The notes under the pieces were generated by a model. It saw only the letters and a list, made by a program, of their open reading frames with translations. It ran no database searches and was not told the DNA's origin. Positions 6,813 to 9,767 of a stretch of DNA of 9,767 nucleotides are shown one piece after another (the first letter of the stretch is position 1; each line of letters begins with the position of its first letter). Source of the DNA: Nanohaloarchaea archaeon PL-Br10_U2g5 (GTDB lineage Archaea; Halobacteriota; Halobacteria; Halobacteriales; Haloferacaceae); NCBI GenBank assembly GCA_001564205.1, contig LKMY01000045.1:1-9767 (forward strand), given 5' to 3'. The position numbers and the translations under genes were made by a program.

Positions 6813-8207
6813 ATGGGGACCACACAGATCAAGGATCCGGTGCACGGCTACGTGGAGCTGCCGGACGCGCTCGTCGACGGCGTCGTCGACACCCGCCCGT
6901 TCCAGCGACTGCGATACGTCCGCCAGCTCTCGGCGACGCATCTCGTGTATCCCGGCGCGAACCACACGCGCTTCGAGCACTCGCTCGGCGTCTATCACCT
7001 CGGGCGGACCGTCTTCGAGAACCTCCGTCGACAGTCGTACTTCACGTGGGACGCCACACTCGACGAGATCGAGGAGATCCAACGCACCTTAGAGTGCGCC
7101 TGTCTGCTCCACGACGTCGGCCACCCGCCGTTCTCACATCTCTCCGAGGGATTTCTCGACGAGCCGACGTTACGCGAGCGGGTCGTCGACACCGGGCTCG
7201 TCGACGCCTTCGACGAGGCCGGCGTCGGCGGCGAGCCGCTCCGATCGGCGAGCCCACACGAGCTGCTGGGCTGCGTGCTCATCGTGGAAGAGTACGGCGA
7301 CGCGCTGCGGGCGTTCGACGTCGATCCGTTCGAGGTGTGCGCGTACGTACTCGGCTACAGCCTCGCGTACAAGCGCGGCGAGACGTGGCAGTACGGCGTC
7401 GGCGCACAGCTGCTCCACTCGCCGATCGACGTCGACCGACTCGACTACATCACCCGCGATAACCGCATGACCGGCGCGGGCGTGTTGAGCTTCGACGTCG
7501 ACCGGATGGTCAACGCCTACACCGCGCATCCCGAGGCGGGGTTGGCGCTCACCGAGAAGGCGCTGTCGACCATCGGCAACTACCTCGAAGGACGTATCGC
7601 GCTGTACATGTGGGTCACGCAGCATCATAAATCCGTGTACGCGAACCGCCTCCTGCAGGCGTTGCTCGGCGAGTACGCCGCCGAGACCGGTGAGAATCCG
7701 GTTACCGTCGACGGCGTGCTCAATCGCGAGCTGGACGACAACACCGTGCTCGAACGGCTTCGGGTCGCCGCCCGCGACAATCCGGACTCCACGCTGGCGT
7801 CGATGTACGACCGCTTCCGGGGGCGGCGGTTCCCGGACACCTGTTGGAAACACCGGATCGCTCTCGCCGACCGGATCGGCGGCGACCTCGACGCCTTCAC
7901 GACGTGGCTGATGGCGGAGGACGACCGGTTAGAGCGGACGCTCGCCGAGCGGCTCGACGTGCCGATCCACGAGGTGTGGATCGATCGCTCGTACGTGCCC
8001 GCGTACGACCCCGACGAGCTGAAAGATATCCCCATCGCGTACGGCGGAACGACCCGATCCGTCGGCGACTGGGGGTTGTACGGCGACCGCGCGTTCGACG
8101 TGCCGATCCCCTTCGTGTTCGTTCCCGAGGGGACGAAACGACGGGCGATTCGCATTCTTCGGGAGGCGTTCACGAGAGCGGTCGACGGAGAGGTCGCGTC
8201 GGAGTGA
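6813..8207 (+). CDS. SAMHD1-type HD-domain dNTP triphosphohydrolase
   Basis: Predicted cytoplasmic HD-superfamily phosphohydrolase (COG1078-like) of 464 residues, probably hydrolysing dNTPs to deoxynucleoside and triphosphate and so limiting the dNTP pool. The opening (IKDPVHGYVEL, then DTRPFQRLRYVRQL) and NHTRFEHSLGVYHLG are very close to human SAMHD1. Metal and catalytic residues by eye: His56, His100-Asp101 (CLLHDVGHPPFSH), Asp208 in DVDRLDYITRD; further active-site residues Arg53, His104, His109, His149 and Tyr212. Residues equal to the SAMHD1 GTP-activator site also appear: Asp26, Gln31, Arg34. There is no SAM domain. The C-terminal third (about 330-464) is less conserved. The start is ATG 6813 because the family match begins directly after it. 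The gene converges with the downstream mqo-like gene, 37 nt apart. Substrate and GTP control are inferences from homology. Confidence 0.92.
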   Translation: MGTTQIKDPVHGYVELPDALVDGVVDTRPFQRLRYVRQLSATHLVYPGANHTRFEHSLGVYHLGRTVFENLRRQSYFTWDATLDEIEEIQRTLECACLLHDVGHPPFSHLSEGFLDEPTLRERVVDTGLVDAFDEAGVGGEPLRSASPHELLGCVLIVEEYGDALRAFDVDPFEVCAYVLGYSLAYKRGETWQYGVGAQLLHSPIDVDRLDYITRDNRMTGAGVLSFDVDRMVNAYTAHPEAGLALTEKALSTIGNYLEGRIALYMWVTQHHKSVYANRLLQALLGEYAAETGENPVTVDGVLNRELDDNTVLERLRVAARDNPDSTLASMYDRFRGRRFPDTCWKHRIALADRIGGDLDAFTTWLMAEDDRLERTLAERLDVPIHEVWIDRSYVPAYDPDELKDIPIAYGGTTRSVGDWGLYGDRAFDVPIPFVFVPEGTKRRAIRILREAFTRAVDGEVASE

Positions 8208-8244
8208 AGGCGGCGTAGAGCGCGACCCGGATGTCCCGAGCAAG

Positions 8245-9645
8245 TCAGTCGTCCGCTTCGGCGGGGGGTACGGCGTCGTCCGCAGCGGCGTTCGAATCGC
8301 TCCCGTCGTCGCGTCGCGGGAAATTCTCGATAGTCGCCTCGCGGAACGCCGCCTCGTCGAACTCGTGGTCCTCGTCGAAGAATCCGAGCACTGTTCGTGC
8401 GTCTCTCATCGCGTTGTCGAGCGCTATTGACGCGCCCGGCGAGGGCGTGATGTTGAACAGGATTCCGTCGCCGGTGATCTTCGCTTCACCCATGTCCAGC
8501 TCCTTCGAGTCGGTGTCGACGATCTGCGGGCGGACGCCGCCGTACCCCTTCGCGCGCTCGATATCGTCGACGCCGACGCTCGGAACCACCTTCCGGACGT
8601 TCGGGAGAAACGCCCGTTTCCCGACAGCGGGGATGTCGTAGAGGAGGTTGCGCACGACGTACGGGAACAGGATCCGGTCCGAGAGGATGGTGGCGTAGCT
8701 TACCGCGGAGTCAGGGGTGAAGCCGAACACGTCGAGGAAGTCGCTTACGGTCGAGAGATGGCCGCGTTCGAGCGCCGGCACGAGCTTCGCAGTCGGACCG
8801 AACCGGGTGACGCTCTCGTCGTGGACGTCAGCGTCGCCGTGCACCGCGGCGAACGGGAGTCGCTTCGTCTGTAGCGTGTACACCTTCCCGTTCAGCAGGT
8901 CGTCGGCCAGGAAGAAGCTCCCAGCGACGGGTAGCAGCGACATATCTTCGCCGTACCCCATCTCCTTGGCGAACTGGAGGCTGTGTGAGCCCGCGGCGAC
9001 GACGACCGCGTCGGCGTCGAAGTCGCCGTCGTCGGTCTCGACGCCGAACCCGTCGCCGGTCTCCTCGACGTTCGTCACGGTCGTCCCGAGGTGGACGGCG
9101 ATGCCCGCCTCCTCGCGAGCCGCGTCGACGAACGACTTCGCGACCGCGCCGTAGTCGACGACGTAGCCGTCCGGCGTCTGCAGCGCCTTCAGCGAGGTGT
9201 CTGGATCGCGGCCCTCGACGACCTTCGGTTCGAGCGCCTCGATCTCCTCGCGACCGATCTCCCGCAGCTTCGGGAAGAGGTCACCGAACCCGTCATCGTG
9301 GTAGCGCTGCGCGAGCTTTTCGGCTTCCGCATCGCCGACAGCGAGCACCATCTTGCTCCGTTTGCTGTGCATCTCTCGATCCGGATCGGTCCCCTCGAGA
9401 TAGCCGGCGAGCAGCTCTGCTCCCTGCTTGACCTCTTCGGCCTTCTCGAGAGTGTAGTTCGTCTCGATATCTCCGAAGTGAAGCGTCTGTGAGTTGTTCG
9501 TCCGGTTGGAGTTGATCGCCGCGATCTCGCGTTCCTTCTCGATCAGCGTGACGTGGTCGATGTCGGTGAACTTCGCGACGGTATATAGGAGGGACGCCCC
9601 GCTGATCCCTCCGCCAACGATGATCAGGTCTGTGTGCTCGGACAT
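8245..9645 (-). CDS. mqo: FAD-dependent malate:quinone oxidoreductase, Helicobacter/Campylobacter type
   Basis: Flavoprotein of 466 residues predicted to oxidise malate to oxaloacetate and pass electrons to the membrane quinone pool. The N-terminal Rossmann fold has LIIVGGGISGASL (7-19) with the ribose-binding acid at Glu36 (LIEKE). Then come NSNRTNNSQTLHFGDIETNY (45-64), a second dinucleotide-fold strand VVVAAGSHS (214-222), MGYGEDMSLLPVAGSFF (229-245), GKVYTLQTKRLPFAAVHGD (253-271) and the FAD-closing TPSPGAS (400-406). The long matches, recalled from memory, are to the epsilonproteobacterial enzymes (for example H. pylori HP0086) more than to E. coli Mqo. No signal peptide or membrane helix is visible, so peripheral membrane attachment is likely. 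Residues 444-466 form an acidic haloarchaeal tail. A related 2-hydroxyacid oxidase function cannot be excluded. The ATG at 9645 lies four codons before the fold begins. Confidence 0.83.
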   Translation of the reverse strand: MSEHTDLIIVGGGISGASLLYTVAKFTDIDHVTLIEKEREIAAINSNRTNNSQTLHFGDIETNYTLEKAEEVKQGAELLAGYLEGTDPDREMHSKRSKMVLAVGDAEAEKLAQRYHDDGFGDLFPKLREIGREEIEALEPKVVEGRDPDTSLKALQTPDGYVVDYGAVAKSFVDAAREEAGIAVHLGTTVTNVEETGDGFGVETDDGDFDADAVVVAAGSHSLQFAKEMGYGEDMSLLPVAGSFFLADDLLNGKVYTLQTKRLPFAAVHGDADVHDESVTRFGPTAKLVPALERGHLSTVSDFLDVFGFTPDSAVSYATILSDRILFPYVVRNLLYDIPAVGKRAFLPNVRKVVPSVGVDDIERAKGYGGVRPQIVDTDSKELDMGEAKITGDGILFNITPSPGASIALDNAMRDARTVLGFFDEDHEFDEAAFREATIENFPRRDDGSDSNAAADDAVPPAEADD

Positions 9646-9720
9646 GCGTGATGAAAGCTCTCACTCACGGGAACGGACCCGGCCGTTAACGTTCTTCCTA
9701 TCTTTTCGGTCTATCGGGCA
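9646..9720 (-). promoter_or_regulatory. Probable promoter region of the mqo-like gene
   Basis: This is the start-proximal part of the 122-bp stretch before the mqo-like ATG and must hold its promoter unless transcription comes from further out. No good TATA box sits at -27 from the ATG. Weak candidates on the minus strand are CGAAAAGATAGG (about 9697-9708, a BRE-like purine run) and GTTAACGG (about 9683-9690). Either would give a short leader of roughly 10-30 nt. No ribosome binding site is seen before the ATG. Confidence 0.35.
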
Positions 9721-9731
9721 GTAGAACGTCT

Positions 9732-9763
9732 ACAGTCGTCGGTTAGCTATTCGACAGTCGTCG
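9732..9763. repeat. Direct repeat ACAGTCGTCG, 22-bp spacing
   Basis: Two exact copies of ACAGTCGTCG at 9732-9741 and 9754-9763, 22 bp apart start to start, close to two helical turns, so both would face the same side of the DNA. The second copy lies inside the dyad at 9748-9767. The position, about 90-120 bp before the mqo-like start codon, would suit a protein-binding site for this gene or for whatever lies to the right. Confidence 0.5.
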
Positions 9764-9767
9764 AATA
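9748..9767. repeat. Perfect 8-bp inverted repeat with 4-nt spacer at the window edge
   Basis: Arms TATTCGAC (9748-9755) and GTCGAATA (9760-9767) are exact reverse complements around AGTC. It could be an operator for a dimeric regulator, or a stem-loop at the 3' end of a gene beyond the window. The sequence stops at the last base of the right arm, so the dyad may be longer on that side and its context is unknown. Confidence 0.6.

Noticed and set aside
1..9767. tRNA, rRNA, CRISPR, insertion sequence or defence-island signatures
   Set aside because: None found on reading both strands; genes are compact, uniform in composition and of core-genome type.

Overview
The window comes from a haloarchaeon (class Halobacteria; a Halorubrum-like genome would fit, but the genus is a guess). 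The DNA is GC-rich, the proteins are strongly acidic (runs of Asp/Glu, few Lys), and the gene content (SMC with ScpA, an archaeal MTA phosphorylase) is archaeal. Promoters look archaeal: TATA boxes about 27 nt before start codons, which implies leaderless mRNAs. The tetranucleotide CTAG is almost absent, as is usual in this group. I saw no tRNA, rRNA, CRISPR array, insertion sequence or integrase; this looks like ordinary core chromosome.

Layout. (1) 1-4417, plus strand: the 3' 95% or so of smc (its start and Walker A lie before the window), overlapping scpA by 8 nt. Together they encode the SMC ATPase and kleisin of the chromosome-organising complex. (2) 5314-4436, minus strand: mtnP (5'-methylthioadenosine phosphorylase), convergent with scpA across an 18-nt gap and with its own promoter. 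(3) 6587-5398, minus strand: a two-gene unit in which a 64-residue single-pass membrane protein overlaps, through TGATG, a YeiH/UPF0324-type membrane transporter. (4) 6588-6812: a 225-bp divergent intergenic region. (5) 6813-8207, plus strand: a SAMHD1-type HD-domain dNTP triphosphohydrolase. (6) 9645-8245, minus strand: an FAD enzyme of the malate:quinone oxidoreductase type found in Helicobacter/Campylobacter, convergent with the HD gene across a 37-nt gap. (7) 9646-9767: an upstream region that ends in a perfect 8+4+8 dyad and a 22-bp-spaced direct repeat.

Functionally these are separate housekeeping units: chromosome folding and segregation, nucleoside salvage, sulfur-anion or related export, dNTP pool control, and malate oxidation feeding the quinone pool. 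I do not see an obvious multi-gene novel system. The points most worth a second look are the translationally coupled small membrane protein before the YeiH-type transporter, the apparent conservation of both catalytic and GTP-activator residues in the SAMHD1-like enzyme, and the symmetric element at the right edge.
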